DNA of 64,000 bases from Planctomycetota bacterium (GTDB taxonomy: Bacteria; Planctomycetota; UBA1135; GCA-002748355), in the NCBI GenBank assembly GCA_002748355.1, contig PDSF01000026.1, positions 124,001 to 188,000 on the forward strand, written 5' to 3'. The notes under the pieces are model-generated. The model worked only from the letters and a program-made list of their open reading frames with translations. It did no database searches and was not told where the DNA came from. The translations under genes and the position numbers were made by a program. Positions 26,165-34,812 of the stretch are shown here, one piece after another. Positions within the stretch are counted from its first letter, which is position 1, and each line of letters begins with the position of its first letter.

Positions 26165-26943
26165 AGGACTTCCTCACGGGTGTTGGTCTGGCGACGGCGG
26201 GGCTCGCTGTCTTTTCCGGTTCCGTGGTCGGCATCCTCGCCTTGCAGGGGCGGCTGGATTCGGCGAGGCTCGGCTTCAAGCCTGAAGCGAAGAGCGAGGC
26301 GAAGGCCGGAGACGTAAACGCTGTGGATGCCTCCTTCCAGGCTGAGGGCGAGGAAGGGCCAGCCAAAGCAGGGGCTCTGGAGCCCGAGCGGGGATCTCGA
26401 GCAGCCAAGCCTGAATCGGGGCTGGCGGAAACCGGCAAGGGCAAGTCACTCTTCGAACTCCCCTTCAAAGCGCCGATGACGAAGGAGGAGATCGTTCGGA
26501 TTGCTTTCGCCACGCAAAAGCAGCAGCGGCTGGTCGCGCAGGAGCGTGCGGCCTTGCGGCAACGTCGCTACGAGCAACAGCTACGCGAAGAGGATCTACT
26601 TACTCGCTCCAAGAGCGTGGAGAAGATGATGCGTGAAGTCGAAAAGGCCAAGGCTGATTTGGCGGCGCGTTACCTTCGCTTCCAAAAGGAAATCACTCGG
26701 CTCGATCTTGCGGAGAAGCGCAATATTAAGAAGCAGGCTGAGAACCTTCAGGCGCAGGACCCGCTTGTTGCGGCAGACACGCTGCTCAAATACATCCCCG
26801 AACGAGAAGACCTTGCGGTCAAGCTGCTGGTATCGATGGAGTCTGAAAGCGCCGCCAAGGTGCTCGCGAAAATGGACCGAGAACAAGCGGCACATTTGAT
26901 CGAACGAGCGACGCGTGTGATCGAGACCGAGCAAGGGCGGTAA
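26161..26943 (+). CDS. MotE/FlbB-like flagellar protein (MgtE N-domain-like)
   Basis: A 260-aa protein from ATG 26161, overlapping fliJ (ATGA). One transmembrane helix at about 5-30 (GVGLATAGLAVFSGSVVGIL), an acidic/Ala-rich linker, a long coiled coil (about 120-200) and a C-terminal MgtE-N-like domain (ADTLLKYIPEREDLAVKLLV; SAAKVLAKMDREQAAHLIER). This layout is that of MotE and spirochaete FlbB, periplasmic proteins that hold the stator at the motor. Location directly before motA, as in many flagellar clusters, agrees. Confidence 0.85.
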   Translation: MKDFLTGVGLATAGLAVFSGSVVGILALQGRLDSARLGFKPEAKSEAKAGDVNAVDASFQAEGEEGPAKAGALEPERGSRAAKPESGLAETGKGKSLFELPFKAPMTKEEIVRIAFATQKQQRLVAQERAALRQRRYEQQLREEDLLTRSKSVEKMMREVEKAKADLAARYLRFQKEITRLDLAEKRNIKKQAENLQAQDPLVAADTLLKYIPEREDLAVKLLVSMESESAAKVLAKMDREQAAHLIERATRVIETEQGR

Positions 26944-27152
26944 GTCTTATTGAGATAGAGGCTTACCCATTGCTTTGCTGATGACCCGCGGCGGCCTGTT
27001 GCTGCGAGCGCGGTCGTTGTGAGAGATGTCGCTGACCTTGCGCTGCCGTCGGTGATATGGATCGGACAAAGGTGGCTGCTTCCCCCAAGTCGATGAGCCT
27101 GAGGTGATAACCGGCTCAGGTTTGGCGAGTAGAGGAGGGGGGAGCGAGCAGC

Positions 27153-27920
27153 ATGGACCTTGCATCACTGATTGGCGTGATCCTGGGCGCGGTCCTCGTC
27201 CTCTCGGCGATCCTCATGGGAGGTCCGCTCAGTATCTTCATCGACGTGCCCTCGATCATGATTGTGTTCGGCGGGACGATCGCCTCCATCTTGATCTGCT
27301 TCAAGTTGCAGGCAGTGACGGGCGTCATCGCGGTGATGAAGAAGGTCTTGCTCTATCCGCTTCCGACGCCGACCGAAGAGATCGAACGCATCGTTTCTTT
27401 CAGTAACCTTGCGCGTCGCGAAGGCCTGCTGGCGCTAGAGGAAAAGCTGGAAGAGCTCGATGACGAGTTCATGCAGAAGGGGCTGCGATTGATCATCGAC
27501 GGTTTCCCGGGCGAGACGGTTCGGGAGATTCTTGAGATCGATATGGGCAACCTGATTACCCGTCACCAGTCAGGGAAGAAGATCCTCGAGACCATGGGGT
27601 CGATGGCGCCGGCTTTCGGGATGATCGGCACCTTGATTGGTCTGATTCAGATGCTCCAAAACATGAGCGACCCCTCGTCCATCGGTAAGGGCATGGCGGT
27701 GGCGCTGTTGACGACCTTCTATGGCGCCCTTTCGGCGAACCTGATCTATATCCCGTTCGGAAGTAAGCTCGACAATAGATCCAAGGAAGAGGTTGCTCTC
27801 AAAAGCTTGATGATTGAGGGGATCATCGCGATCCAATCTGGAGATAAGCCCGCGCTCGTCAAGGAGAAGCTGAAGAGCTTCCTCGCGCCGAGGGAACGCG
27901 AGGTCGTCGAGAAGAAGTAG
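27153..27920 (+). CDS. motA: Flagellar stator protein MotA
   Basis: The ion-channel subunit of the stator. 255 aa with four membrane helices (LIGVILGAVLVLSAILMGGP; IMIVFGGTIASILICF; MGSMAPAFGMIGTLIGLIQM; MAVALLTTFYGALSANLIYI). Key residues are in place: the cytoplasmic R and E in LARREGLLALEE (torque contacts to FliG), the Pro in SMAPAFGMIG and the Pro in YIPFGSKL. A 209-bp spacer separates it from the MotE-like gene, so it may have its own promoter. The two motB-like genes follow. Confidence 0.95.
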   Translation: MDLASLIGVILGAVLVLSAILMGGPLSIFIDVPSIMIVFGGTIASILICFKLQAVTGVIAVMKKVLLYPLPTPTEEIERIVSFSNLARREGLLALEEKLEELDDEFMQKGLRLIIDGFPGETVREILEIDMGNLITRHQSGKKILETMGSMAPAFGMIGTLIGLIQMLQNMSDPSSIGKGMAVALLTTFYGALSANLIYIPFGSKLDNRSKEEVALKSLMIEGIIAIQSGDKPALVKEKLKSFLAPREREVVEKK

Positions 27921-27936
27921 CCCCCGGAGCAGCGGC

Positions 27937-28863
27937 ATGGATGTCCCTGAAGAAGAACCGGAAGAGGGTGCTCCTGAGTGGCTGATGACCTTTTCGGACC
28001 TGGTGTCCCTACTGGTTACTCTCTTCATCATGATGCTCACCTTCACCACGCAGGAGGAGGAGGATCGCGTCAAGATCATGAGCATCCTCCGGGGCTCGTT
28101 CGGAACGATGGCGACTCCGGCGAAGCGTTCGTTCAACGTTTCGGGCACGGCGCATAACCAGGTGCGAAGGGGAGTGGCTGAGCACGATCCCGATGTTGAT
28201 CCCAACCAGGAGAGCAAGGTCAACGCGCTAGAAGGGTATGCGCTTAGTGAAGAGGAGCTCAGTCGCAAGGGGAAGGTTTTGACTCCTGCGCCAAACGAGC
28301 ATTATCTGCAAGGCGATGATCTCAAGGAGGAGAGGAAGCGGGGGGAGATCTCCGAGAACGACCTGCAGGTGGGGCTCTTTGCTCGGCACAAGCAACGGGG
28401 CAAGCCAGCCTTCGAGCCGAGCCAGATTGTTCCTGCCCCTTGGCTGGTTTGGGAGATGCGTCGAATCGGCCGGGTCTTTGCGAAGCCGGCGCACTCTAAG
28501 CGGCGTTTTCGCTTTGAAGGGCACTGTGACCGGGGCTCGGATCATGTCCCGTGCACGGTTGCCGATCCCTGGCATTCCGGGAGGGAAATCCAGATAAGGA
28601 GCTTCGAGGAGCTTTCTCTTTTACGCGCTCGTGCGGTCGCAGAGATTTGGAAGAGGCTGGCGAAGATGCGTTTCAACGAGTTGCGGCCAGGAGAGGCGGT
28701 CGATACCGGTTTGGATCTGCGGCGGATCACGATATCGGGTGTCGGTCTTGATAGGCCCGTGGTGGCAAAGGGAGCTGCCGAGAATCGCCGCGTCGAACTC
28801 GTTGTGTTGCCGCTGGGTAAGGAAGCGGAGGACAAAAATCCTCAGCGGGCTGGGGGGCGCTGA
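27937..28863 (+). CDS. motB: Flagellar stator protein MotB (first copy)
   Basis: 308 aa. The N-terminus carries the plug/TM pattern PEWLMTFSDLVSLLVTLFIM with the proton-carrying Asp inside FSDL (residue about 27). The C-terminal OmpA-like peptidoglycan-binding domain is recognisable by RFEGHCD (in place of the usual GHTD) and by AENRRVELVV near residue 285. It contains a long insert between TM and OmpA domain. It anchors the MotA channel to the cell wall. It starts 16 bp after motA and overlaps the second copy. Confidence 0.93.
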   Translation: MDVPEEEPEEGAPEWLMTFSDLVSLLVTLFIMMLTFTTQEEEDRVKIMSILRGSFGTMATPAKRSFNVSGTAHNQVRRGVAEHDPDVDPNQESKVNALEGYALSEEELSRKGKVLTPAPNEHYLQGDDLKEERKRGEISENDLQVGLFARHKQRGKPAFEPSQIVPAPWLVWEMRRIGRVFAKPAHSKRRFRFEGHCDRGSDHVPCTVADPWHSGREIQIRSFEELSLLRARAVAEIWKRLAKMRFNELRPGEAVDTGLDLRRITISGVGLDRPVVAKGAAENRRVELVVLPLGKEAEDKNPQRAGGR

Positions 28864-29564
28864 TGGTCGAGATCAAGGAAGAACCGAAGCCTGGGGTTCC
28901 GGCATTCATGGCGACCTTTGCCGACCTGATGACCTTGCTACTGGTCTTCTTCATCCTGCTGAACGTCTATGCCCACCAGCGGCAGTATGGCCTGATTGCG
29001 GCGATGACCGGCTCGTTCCGGAATGCGCTGCTGCCCAACCCGGGTGAAGGCGGCCTCCAGGAGGGGTTCGAGGGCGTGGGGGATCGCAAGTACATGCAGC
29101 GCTTATACCGGCAACATGACGATATGCCGGGTGAGGCAAGCCGCGATCAGTTGACCGGTTCTGAGCTCGATATGCAGGAGAGCAAGGCCAAGGACCTGGC
29201 CAAGCGCAGGGAGACCCTCGTGCTCGTGCCTTGGTCCTTTGCTCACGGCTCGGATCGACTGCCGGAAGCGGGGCGGAAATGGCTGGACGATATGGCGCGC
29301 AAGCTCAGCAGTAAGGGCCACGCCTTTCGGGCGGTGCGTGTTGCGACCCATGCCTCGTTCTCGGAGAGCATCCAGCCGCTGGAGCTGGCAACGAATCGGA
29401 GTCGAGCGGTGATGCGACGATTCCAGGAAAACGGCTTGAGCCAGGCCCTGCATGTTCGCTGTTCGGCTCATGTCGTTGATGGAGCGACGAACCGGAGGAT
29501 GCTTGCCAGAAAGGGGAAGCCGGCGAGCTATCGAGGGATGAGTATCGTGCTCGTTCGCCGATAG
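28863..29564 (+). CDS. Second MotB-like stator protein with degenerate OmpA domain
   Basis: 233 aa, starting in the stop of the first motB. FMATFADLMTLLLVFFILLN is a MotB-type transmembrane helix with the channel Asp in FADL. The C-terminal part is shorter than in the first copy and its peptidoglycan-binding positions are changed: VRVATHAS where MotB has GHTD, and YRGMSIVLV where MotB has NRRVEI. It could form heteromeric stators with the first copy or work with a different anchor. The family is certain; its separate function is an inference. Confidence 0.85.
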   Translation: MVEIKEEPKPGVPAFMATFADLMTLLLVFFILLNVYAHQRQYGLIAAMTGSFRNALLPNPGEGGLQEGFEGVGDRKYMQRLYRQHDDMPGEASRDQLTGSELDMQESKAKDLAKRRETLVLVPWSFAHGSDRLPEAGRKWLDDMARKLSSKGHAFRAVRVATHASFSESIQPLELATNRSRAVMRRFQENGLSQALHVRCSAHVVDGATNRRMLARKGKPASYRGMSIVLVRR

Positions 29565-29662
29565 CCTGCCAGTCCGGAACCTGCCACAAGTCTTCATCAG
29601 TGGCCTCCTTGGGAGCCCAAGTCGGAGGTCGATTTTGTCGATAGGGACTGCGAGAGGTAAGA

Positions 29663-30175
29663 GTGGCTGAGAACCAGGAAGACAAAGCAGCTGAGGGTGG
29701 CGAGGAGAAGAAGGGCGGGAAGATGCTTCCCATCCTGCTTGGCGTCATTCTCGTAGTTGGGGCCGCGATCGGCACCGTTGCCTTTGTGCTGCCGGGAGAG
29801 AAGGAGCCGGAGCAGATTGTTCCGATTACCGAATTCCCGGAGCAGATGTCCCGGCCGATGAAAGTCGGTTGGCCCGATGGCACAAAGACCGGGCAGATCG
29901 AGTTCCGCTTCGTCTACCGGCAAAGGCCGGAGGCTCAGGAAGGCGTGCAAAAAGCGATCGAAGAGAATCGCGATCGACTCAAAGCCTCGGTGCTCAGCTA
30001 TCTCAGCGGCAAGAATCCGAGACAGGTTGGCGGTCCGCGTGGACTGGCCATGACCTTGGTGCCGATCGTCGAGCGCTCGTTGTTCCCCGACGAGCTCAAG
30101 AAAGTTAGCGAAGCGGAGAGGGATGTTCAGGTCATGGAAGTCCTGGTCCTCGATTACTTCGTGCCTCGCCACTGA
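29663..30175 (+). CDS. fliL: Flagellar basal-body-associated protein FliL
   Basis: FliL rings surround stators and support torque. 170 aa, GTG start with GAGAGGTAA upstream. Short acidic cytoplasmic tail, one transmembrane helix at about 22-43 (LPILLGVILVVGAAIGTVAF), then the periplasmic FliL domain with NRDRLKASVLSYLSGKNPRQ near residue 95-120, related to stomatin folds. It precedes fliM by 48 bp, the usual fliL-fliM-fliN order. Confidence 0.85.
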   Translation: MAENQEDKAAEGGEEKKGGKMLPILLGVILVVGAAIGTVAFVLPGEKEPEQIVPITEFPEQMSRPMKVGWPDGTKTGQIEFRFVYRQRPEAQEGVQKAIEENRDRLKASVLSYLSGKNPRQVGGPRGLAMTLVPIVERSLFPDELKKVSEAERDVQVMEVLVLDYFVPRH

Positions 30176-30223
30176 GATTGGTTCCTACGACCGTAACGCA
30201 AGCGTTCTCCCCCCCTGGGCGCG

Positions 30224-31234
30224 ATGAAAGAGATTCTCACGAATGACGAGATCGATGCCCTCCTCGATCTCTTCCAGAACGAGGGCATGCCGGACGAACT
30301 CGAAGGTGTCGAAGAGTTCGGGCCGGATGCTGTGGCTTTCCGCAGGGGGGGCGATGTCTCGCCACTGGACCTCCTTAAGCCCAACCGCTTCACCCGCGAG
30401 CAGATCCTGGCCATCAGCCGTATCCAAGAGATGGTGGCGCGCAAGCTCGGTGGCACGGTCTCCGATCGCCTGCGACTCGATGCTAGCTGCGACTGCGTGG
30501 GTGTTGAGCAGCAGCGCTTTTCGACCTGGCTGTCGCTGCTCGATAACCCGATTGGCGTCTACCTGCTCGAATCGCAGCAAGCGGAAACGCCGATGATCAT
30601 GACGATCTCGGCGGATCTCCTCTACGGGGCCGTCGATCGCATCCTGGGCGGCAGCGGCGTTGTCGCAGCCCTACCAAAAGACCTCAGTGAGGCCGAGCAC
30701 ACGGTGTCAGACGCCGTGGTGGTTCCCATCCTCGACCAGCTGATGGCGGGGCTCAGCGAGATCTTCCCGATCCAGGCGAAAATCGTGGCCCGGCACACCA
30801 ACCCGGCCATGGCCCAGGTTCTGCCGCTGCAGGAAGTGGTGCTCAGCCTGCACTTCCAGGTAGCGGGGAATCCGCTGCTTGGCGACATCCGAGTCGCGAT
30901 TCCTTATTCGGTGATCGAGCCACATCTCGAGTCTCTTTCGAAGAGCCGCTACTTGACCGTGGCCCAGCGTTCTGGCGAGTTCCGCGGAGTTTTGGCCAAG
31001 ACCTTGGGGCTCGTGGAGCTTGGGGTCGCGATCGAGCTGGGCACGGCTGAGATCTCGTTAGCCGACCTGCTTTCCTTATCGGTGGGCGACGTGATTACCC
31101 TGCCGACGCACCCGGGTGATGACATCGAGGTGCCTGTTCAAGGGCACGGCAAGTTCCGCGGACGAATTGGCGTTCAGGGTGGCCGCTACGGTGCCCGCAT
31201 CCTCTCCGTTCTCGACAATGGAGACGCAGCATGA
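30224..31234 (+). CDS. fliM: Flagellar motor switch protein FliM
   Basis: The C-ring subunit that binds phospho-CheY. 336 aa. The CheY-binding peptide is present at the start (ILTNDEIDALLDLF, residues 4-17). The middle domain has the GGSG loop in GAVDRILGGSGVV, and the C-terminal SpoA domain includes VGDVITLPTHPGDDIEVPVQ. It overlaps fliN by ATGA. Confidence 0.95.
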   Translation: MKEILTNDEIDALLDLFQNEGMPDELEGVEEFGPDAVAFRRGGDVSPLDLLKPNRFTREQILAISRIQEMVARKLGGTVSDRLRLDASCDCVGVEQQRFSTWLSLLDNPIGVYLLESQQAETPMIMTISADLLYGAVDRILGGSGVVAALPKDLSEAEHTVSDAVVVPILDQLMAGLSEIFPIQAKIVARHTNPAMAQVLPLQEVVLSLHFQVAGNPLLGDIRVAIPYSVIEPHLESLSKSRYLTVAQRSGEFRGVLAKTLGLVELGVAIELGTAEISLADLLSLSVGDVITLPTHPGDDIEVPVQGHGKFRGRIGVQGGRYGARILSVLDNGDAA

Positions 31235-31581
31235 GTGAGTTCGAACAGCCTGAGGATGCCACCGTTGCCCAGCCGGTGGAGTTTGGTGAGCTTGGTGCCG
31301 GGCAAGAGGCGGGAGGGCGGCAGAACCTAGACCTGCTCTTGGATGTCTCGATACCGGTGACGGTGGAGGTTGGGCGGACGCAGATGACCCTCGACGAGGT
31401 GCTCAATCTCGGCCCGGGCAGCATCGTTGGCCTGGATAAGAAGGCCGAGGAGCCGGTGGATCTGCGGGTCAACGGCAAGCTGGTTGCGCGCGGCGAGGTC
31501 GTGATGGTGGACGACAGCTACGGGCTGCGGGTGACGCAGATCGTGGACCAGATGGGGCGCATCGAGTCCTTGCGGGGCTAG
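31231..31581 (+). CDS. fliN: Flagellar motor switch protein FliN
   Basis: A 116-aa C-ring base subunit with a single SpoA domain: LLLDVSIPVTVEVGRTQMTL, then LGPGSIVGLDKKAEEPVDLR and VNGKLVARGEVVMVDDSYGL. An acidic N-terminal tail of about 30 residues is normal for FliN. It is the last flagellar gene of the window; the next gene is convergent. Confidence 0.95.
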   Translation: MSEFEQPEDATVAQPVEFGELGAGQEAGGRQNLDLLLDVSIPVTVEVGRTQMTLDEVLNLGPGSIVGLDKKAEEPVDLRVNGKLVARGEVVMVDDSYGLRVTQIVDQMGRIESLRG

Positions 31582-31653
31582 CGGAGCCGATTCCTTTCCA
31601 AGCTCTGGGTCGGGCCAGGGCCGGAGCGGCCAAAGAGCTGAACTCCACCTGGC

Positions 31654-32382
31654 TCAGTGATCGCCGCCGCCCAGCTTGGCGTCCAGGGCCTCTAGCTTGG
31701 CCATGATCTGGGCGCGGTCTCCCTGGGTCACCAAGAGCTGGCTCAGCTCTGGATCGCGCAGAGCGAAGCCGATGCGCGAGAGTAGGTGCAGGTGGCTGCG
31801 CACGCCCGGACTCACAAGGGTGAAGAGCACCGACACCGCTTGGCCGTCGAGGGCTCCCCAGTCGATCGGCTGCTTGAGGAAGAAGAGCCCGACCACCGGC
31901 TGGTCGATGTGCAGGACCAGGGGGCTGCGTACGTGCGGGATGGCGACGCCTTCGCCAATCCCGGTTGAGCCGAGGTCTTCGCGTGCCAGCAGCACTTGGT
32001 GGAAGAACATCCGGTCAACCAGCTCGGGAAGCGGTAGGCGCTGCGCGACCTCCTCGAGTGCGCTTTCGACATCGAGCTGGCCCGATTGCGCTGCGCCCAA
32101 TTCGTAGTGGATGCCGCCTCGGCCGAGGGTCTCGCTGAGGCTCGGCAGGGGGCCGTCCTCTTCACCGGGAACATCCATGGCCAGGCGCAGGCTGTGGGCA
32201 TTCGCCCAGTCGATGAGTTCGTTGCGTTCGAAGAGGGGCCCGCCTTCGCCCTCTTTGTGGGGCAGGCCGAGCTGCTGTATCCAGCGGCCGATGGTGCGCT
32301 CGGAGACTTGGAGCAGCTGGGCTGCTTCGTTCTGGCTCAACTTCATTTGGGGCAGTCTCTTGAGCCTCGCCGCCGCTGTCAA
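31654..32382 (-). CDS. PTS EIIA (PtsN-like) domain fused to an N-terminal helix-turn-helix
   Basis: 242 aa. Residues about 14-62 look like an excisionase/MerR-type HTH: MKLSQNEAAQLLQVSERTIG then RWIQQLGLP. Residues about 105-235 form an EIIA-Ntr/fructose domain with phosphorylatable H150 in VAIPHVRSP and the LLAREDLGSTGIGEGVAIPH block. PtsN proteins report the nitrogen/carbon PTS state to other regulators, often together with sigma-54 genes. The HTH fusion suggests direct DNA binding controlled by His phosphorylation, which is my inference. It is convergent with fliN. Confidence 0.85.
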   Translation of the reverse strand: MTAAARLKRLPQMKLSQNEAAQLLQVSERTIGRWIQQLGLPHKEGEGGPLFERNELIDWANAHSLRLAMDVPGEEDGPLPSLSETLGRGGIHYELGAAQSGQLDVESALEEVAQRLPLPELVDRMFFHQVLLAREDLGSTGIGEGVAIPHVRSPLVLHIDQPVVGLFFLKQPIDWGALDGQAVSVLFTLVSPGVRSHLHLLSRIGFALRDPELSQLLVTQGDRAQIMAKLEALDAKLGGGDH

Positions 32383-32434
32383 TCGGATCTATGGCCGAGC
32401 TGGGATTCGGGTAGGTCGGGCGCCCCCACCCGGC

Positions 32435-33466
32435 TCAGTCCTTTCGGCCTAGCTCGACGAGCTCGACCCTTTTCGGACCATCCTCTCGCGTCACCGAGAT
32501 CTCCAGCGGCAGGAAGCACTTGAGGATGTCGATCTGTGTCTGGGTATGTCGGCTCAGGGGGCCGGTTCGGAAGCGTCCGGCTCCCGCCAGCGCCATCGGG
32601 AGCAGCACTTGATCTGCGAGCCGCCGCCCGACCGGGGCGCCGTGTTCGAGGTAGTCCTGCATCTGGTCGCAGACTTCGTGGGCGACCTTTTCGGCACTCT
32701 TGTACCTTTGGCCAAAGCCCGTGCACAGCTCGCTCACCTGCTCGTACTGCTGTTCGAGGCAGAGCAGGTTGCCTGGTCCGGCCGAATCGGGGTGTTCGCA
32801 GATCTCACAGTCGCTGTCCTGGTAGGGCAGCAGCTTCTGCACGACCTTCAGCTCCCGCCTGGCGATGTGCGGGGGGATGTGGGCGGCATGCACTGTGGCC
32901 TTGCGCTGCAGGAGCTTGCCGCGTTCGAGGATCTCGATGGGCTGGAGCTTTTCGATCGGGGTGATGCTGAGCCGGACCGCGCCGCCTCCCGCCGGGAAGA
33001 AGCCCGGCCGCAGGAGCTGGCAGTCGAGCTTTGCGCCCATGCGGCGCAGCAGCGGTGCGTAGACCCGCTGGAAGAAGTCGAAGGGCGGGCTCATCGGGTT
33101 GTGGGTGCCGCCCTTGAGTACGAGCTCGCTCGGCTCCTGGGCAAAGAGCAGCGCCGGCAACAGGGTCTGCAATACCAGCATGGTGCTGCCAGCGCTGCCG
33201 ATGGCGAAGTGGAAGCTGCCGCCCTGGATCTGCTTGGGGGCGAAGCTGAGTTCGGTGCTGCCGATGCCGACGCCGCCTGGCGGGCAGTTGCCGATGCGGG
33301 CGGCGGCCTGCACCGCGGTCAGGTGCTGGCGCATCAGGCCGGGCTTCTTGCGCCCGGCCCGGATGCTGTGCAGCTGCAGCGGCTTCCCGGTCAGGAGTGA
33401 CAGGGTCAGTGATGTGCGCAGGATTTGGCCGCCGCCTTCGCCCTGCGAGCCGTCGATTCTGATCAT
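32435..33466 (-). CDS. rtcA: RNA 3'-terminal phosphate cyclase RtcA
   Basis: RtcA uses ATP to turn RNA 3'-phosphate ends into 2',3'-cyclic phosphates. 343 aa from ATG 33466; the start gives MIRIDGSQGEGGGQILRTSL, the family N-terminus, and the longer frame to 33535 is spurious. The active-site His is kept in LSRHTQTQID near residue 312, after LLPMALAGAGRF. It starts 4 bp after the rtcB stop and should be on the same sigma-54 transcript as rtcB. Confidence 0.95.
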   Translation of the reverse strand: MIRIDGSQGEGGGQILRTSLTLSLLTGKPLQLHSIRAGRKKPGLMRQHLTAVQAAARIGNCPPGGVGIGSTELSFAPKQIQGGSFHFAIGSAGSTMLVLQTLLPALLFAQEPSELVLKGGTHNPMSPPFDFFQRVYAPLLRRMGAKLDCQLLRPGFFPAGGGAVRLSITPIEKLQPIEILERGKLLQRKATVHAAHIPPHIARRELKVVQKLLPYQDSDCEICEHPDSAGPGNLLCLEQQYEQVSELCTGFGQRYKSAEKVAHEVCDQMQDYLEHGAPVGRRLADQVLLPMALAGAGRFRTGPLSRHTQTQIDILKCFLPLEISVTREDGPKRVELVELGRKD

Positions 33467-33470
33467 GCTG

Positions 33471-34691
33471 CTAGCCCTTGACGCAGACGATTTGCTTGAG
33501 GCGGTGAAGCACCTCGACCAGGTCCTTCTGCGCATCCATGACCGCGTCGATCGATTTGTAGGCCATCGGGGTTTCGTCGATCACGTTAGCGTCCTTACGG
33601 CACTCGACCCCCTCGGTGGCCTTGATGTGGTCCTCGACGGTGAAGCGCCGCTTCGCCTCCTTGCGTGACATCACTCGCCCCGCCCCGTGGCTACAGGAGT
33701 GGAAGCTCTCCGGGTTGCCGAGACCGCGCACGATATAGCTGCGCGCCCCCATGCTGCCGGGAATGATGCCGAGCTCGCCCTTGCCGGCATGCACGGCGCC
33801 CTTGCGGGTCACGAAGCAGTCTTCGCCGTAGTGGGTTTCGCGGGTGACGTAGTTGTGGTGGCAGTTCACCGCCATCTTGCCTGCCTGGAACTCTGGTAGC
33901 TGAGCTGAGTTCGTTAGCGCCAAGAGGATCGCCTCCATCATCAGTTCGCGGTTGGTCTTGGCGTAGCGCTGCGCCCACTCCACTGCGAAGACGTAGTCGT
34001 CGAAGTGCTCGGCGCCCTCCTCGAAGTAGGCCAGGTCCTTGTCCGGCAGGTTCTTGATGTGCTGGCGCATGTCGTTTTGGGCTAGTCCGATGAAGTGCAT
34101 GCCGATGCGGTTGCCCACACCCCGCGAGCCGGAGTGCAGCATGATCCAGACGCTGTCGTTCTCATCGAGGCAGAGCTCGATGAAGTGGTTGCCGGTCCCG
34201 AGCGTACCTAGCTGCTGGATGTGGCGGCCGCGGTCGAGCTTCGGGTGCTTCTGAAGGATGCGCTCGTAGCCCGGACGCAGATCCTTCCACGCCTTCTCGT
34301 TGCGCGGGGGTGGGGTCCCGAACGAGCCGCGATCGCCAGCGCCGCCGTGATGGGTGCGGCCGTGTGGGACCGCCCTCTCGATGGCGCTGCGCAGCCCGCC
34401 GAGATCGTCGGGTAGCTCGCCTGCCATCAGCGTCGTCTGCACGGCCATCATGCCGCAACCGATGTCGACACCGACCGCCGCTGGGATGATGGCGCCGATG
34501 GTGGGGACGACGCTGCCGATGGTGGCACCCAGGCCCCAGTGCACGTCGGGCATGGCCGCGACCCACTTGTGGATGATGGGAAGGCTGGCCGTGTTCTGTA
34601 GCTGTCGCCGGGCATTGTCAGCCAGCTCGACGCCGTGCACCCACGCTTTGACCGGGACACCATCGCTCTTGATCACTTGGTAATTGCTCAT
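33471..34691 (-). CDS. rtcB: RNA ligase RtcB
   Basis: RtcB joins RNA 2',3'-cyclic-phosphate or 3'-phosphate ends to 5'-OH ends, using GTP and Mn(II). 406 aa, the length of E. coli RtcB. Metal and guanylylation motifs are visible: AAVGVDIGCGMMAV, HHGGAGDRGSFG, GTGNHFIEL, HSGSRGVGNRIG and the nucleotidyl-His loop HSCSHGAGRVMSR. It is the first gene after a sigma-54 promoter at 34752-34768 and divergent from rtcR, so it is induced only when RtcR is activated. Confidence 0.96.
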   Translation of the reverse strand: MSNYQVIKSDGVPVKAWVHGVELADNARRQLQNTASLPIIHKWVAAMPDVHWGLGATIGSVVPTIGAIIPAAVGVDIGCGMMAVQTTLMAGELPDDLGGLRSAIERAVPHGRTHHGGAGDRGSFGTPPPRNEKAWKDLRPGYERILQKHPKLDRGRHIQQLGTLGTGNHFIELCLDENDSVWIMLHSGSRGVGNRIGMHFIGLAQNDMRQHIKNLPDKDLAYFEEGAEHFDDYVFAVEWAQRYAKTNRELMMEAILLALTNSAQLPEFQAGKMAVNCHHNYVTRETHYGEDCFVTRKGAVHAGKGELGIIPGSMGARSYIVRGLGNPESFHSCSHGAGRVMSRKEAKRRFTVEDHIKATEGVECRKDANVIDETPMAYKSIDAVMDAQKDLVEVLHRLKQIVCVKG

Positions 34692-34751
34692 TCTTCTCGT
34701 CTCTCGGTCAGGTCTTGCGAAGCGGCAGGCTTCGCTGTGGCGGCTGGCTAG

Positions 34752-34768
34752 AGCAGCGACTGTGCCAA
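34752..34768 (-). promoter_or_regulatory. Sigma-54 promoter of rtcBA
   Basis: On the minus strand the sequence is TTGGCAC-AGTCG-CTGCT. The invariant GG (-24) and GC (-12) are separated by exactly 10 nt, and the -24 box is a full TTGGCAC. The predicted start is near 34740, giving an rtcB leader of about 50 nt. The divergent RtcR gene supplies the activator needed for such a promoter. Confidence 0.85.
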
Positions 34769-34799
34769 GCTGAGTTTGGTTTGAGTGGTGTTTTGTAAG

Positions 34800-34812
34800 T
34801 GCATGTTATGCA
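34800..34812. promoter_or_regulatory. Candidate RtcR operator (palindrome)
   Basis: TGCAT-GTT-ATGCA is a perfect 5-bp dyad about 35 bp upstream of the rtcBA -24 box, in an AT-richer stretch between the divergent genes. This is where an upstream activating sequence would lie. RtcR binding is inference only. Confidence 0.35.

Noticed and set aside
32546..33400. 284-codon plus-strand frame opposite rtcA
   Set aside because: Antisense shadow of rtcA with no domain features.
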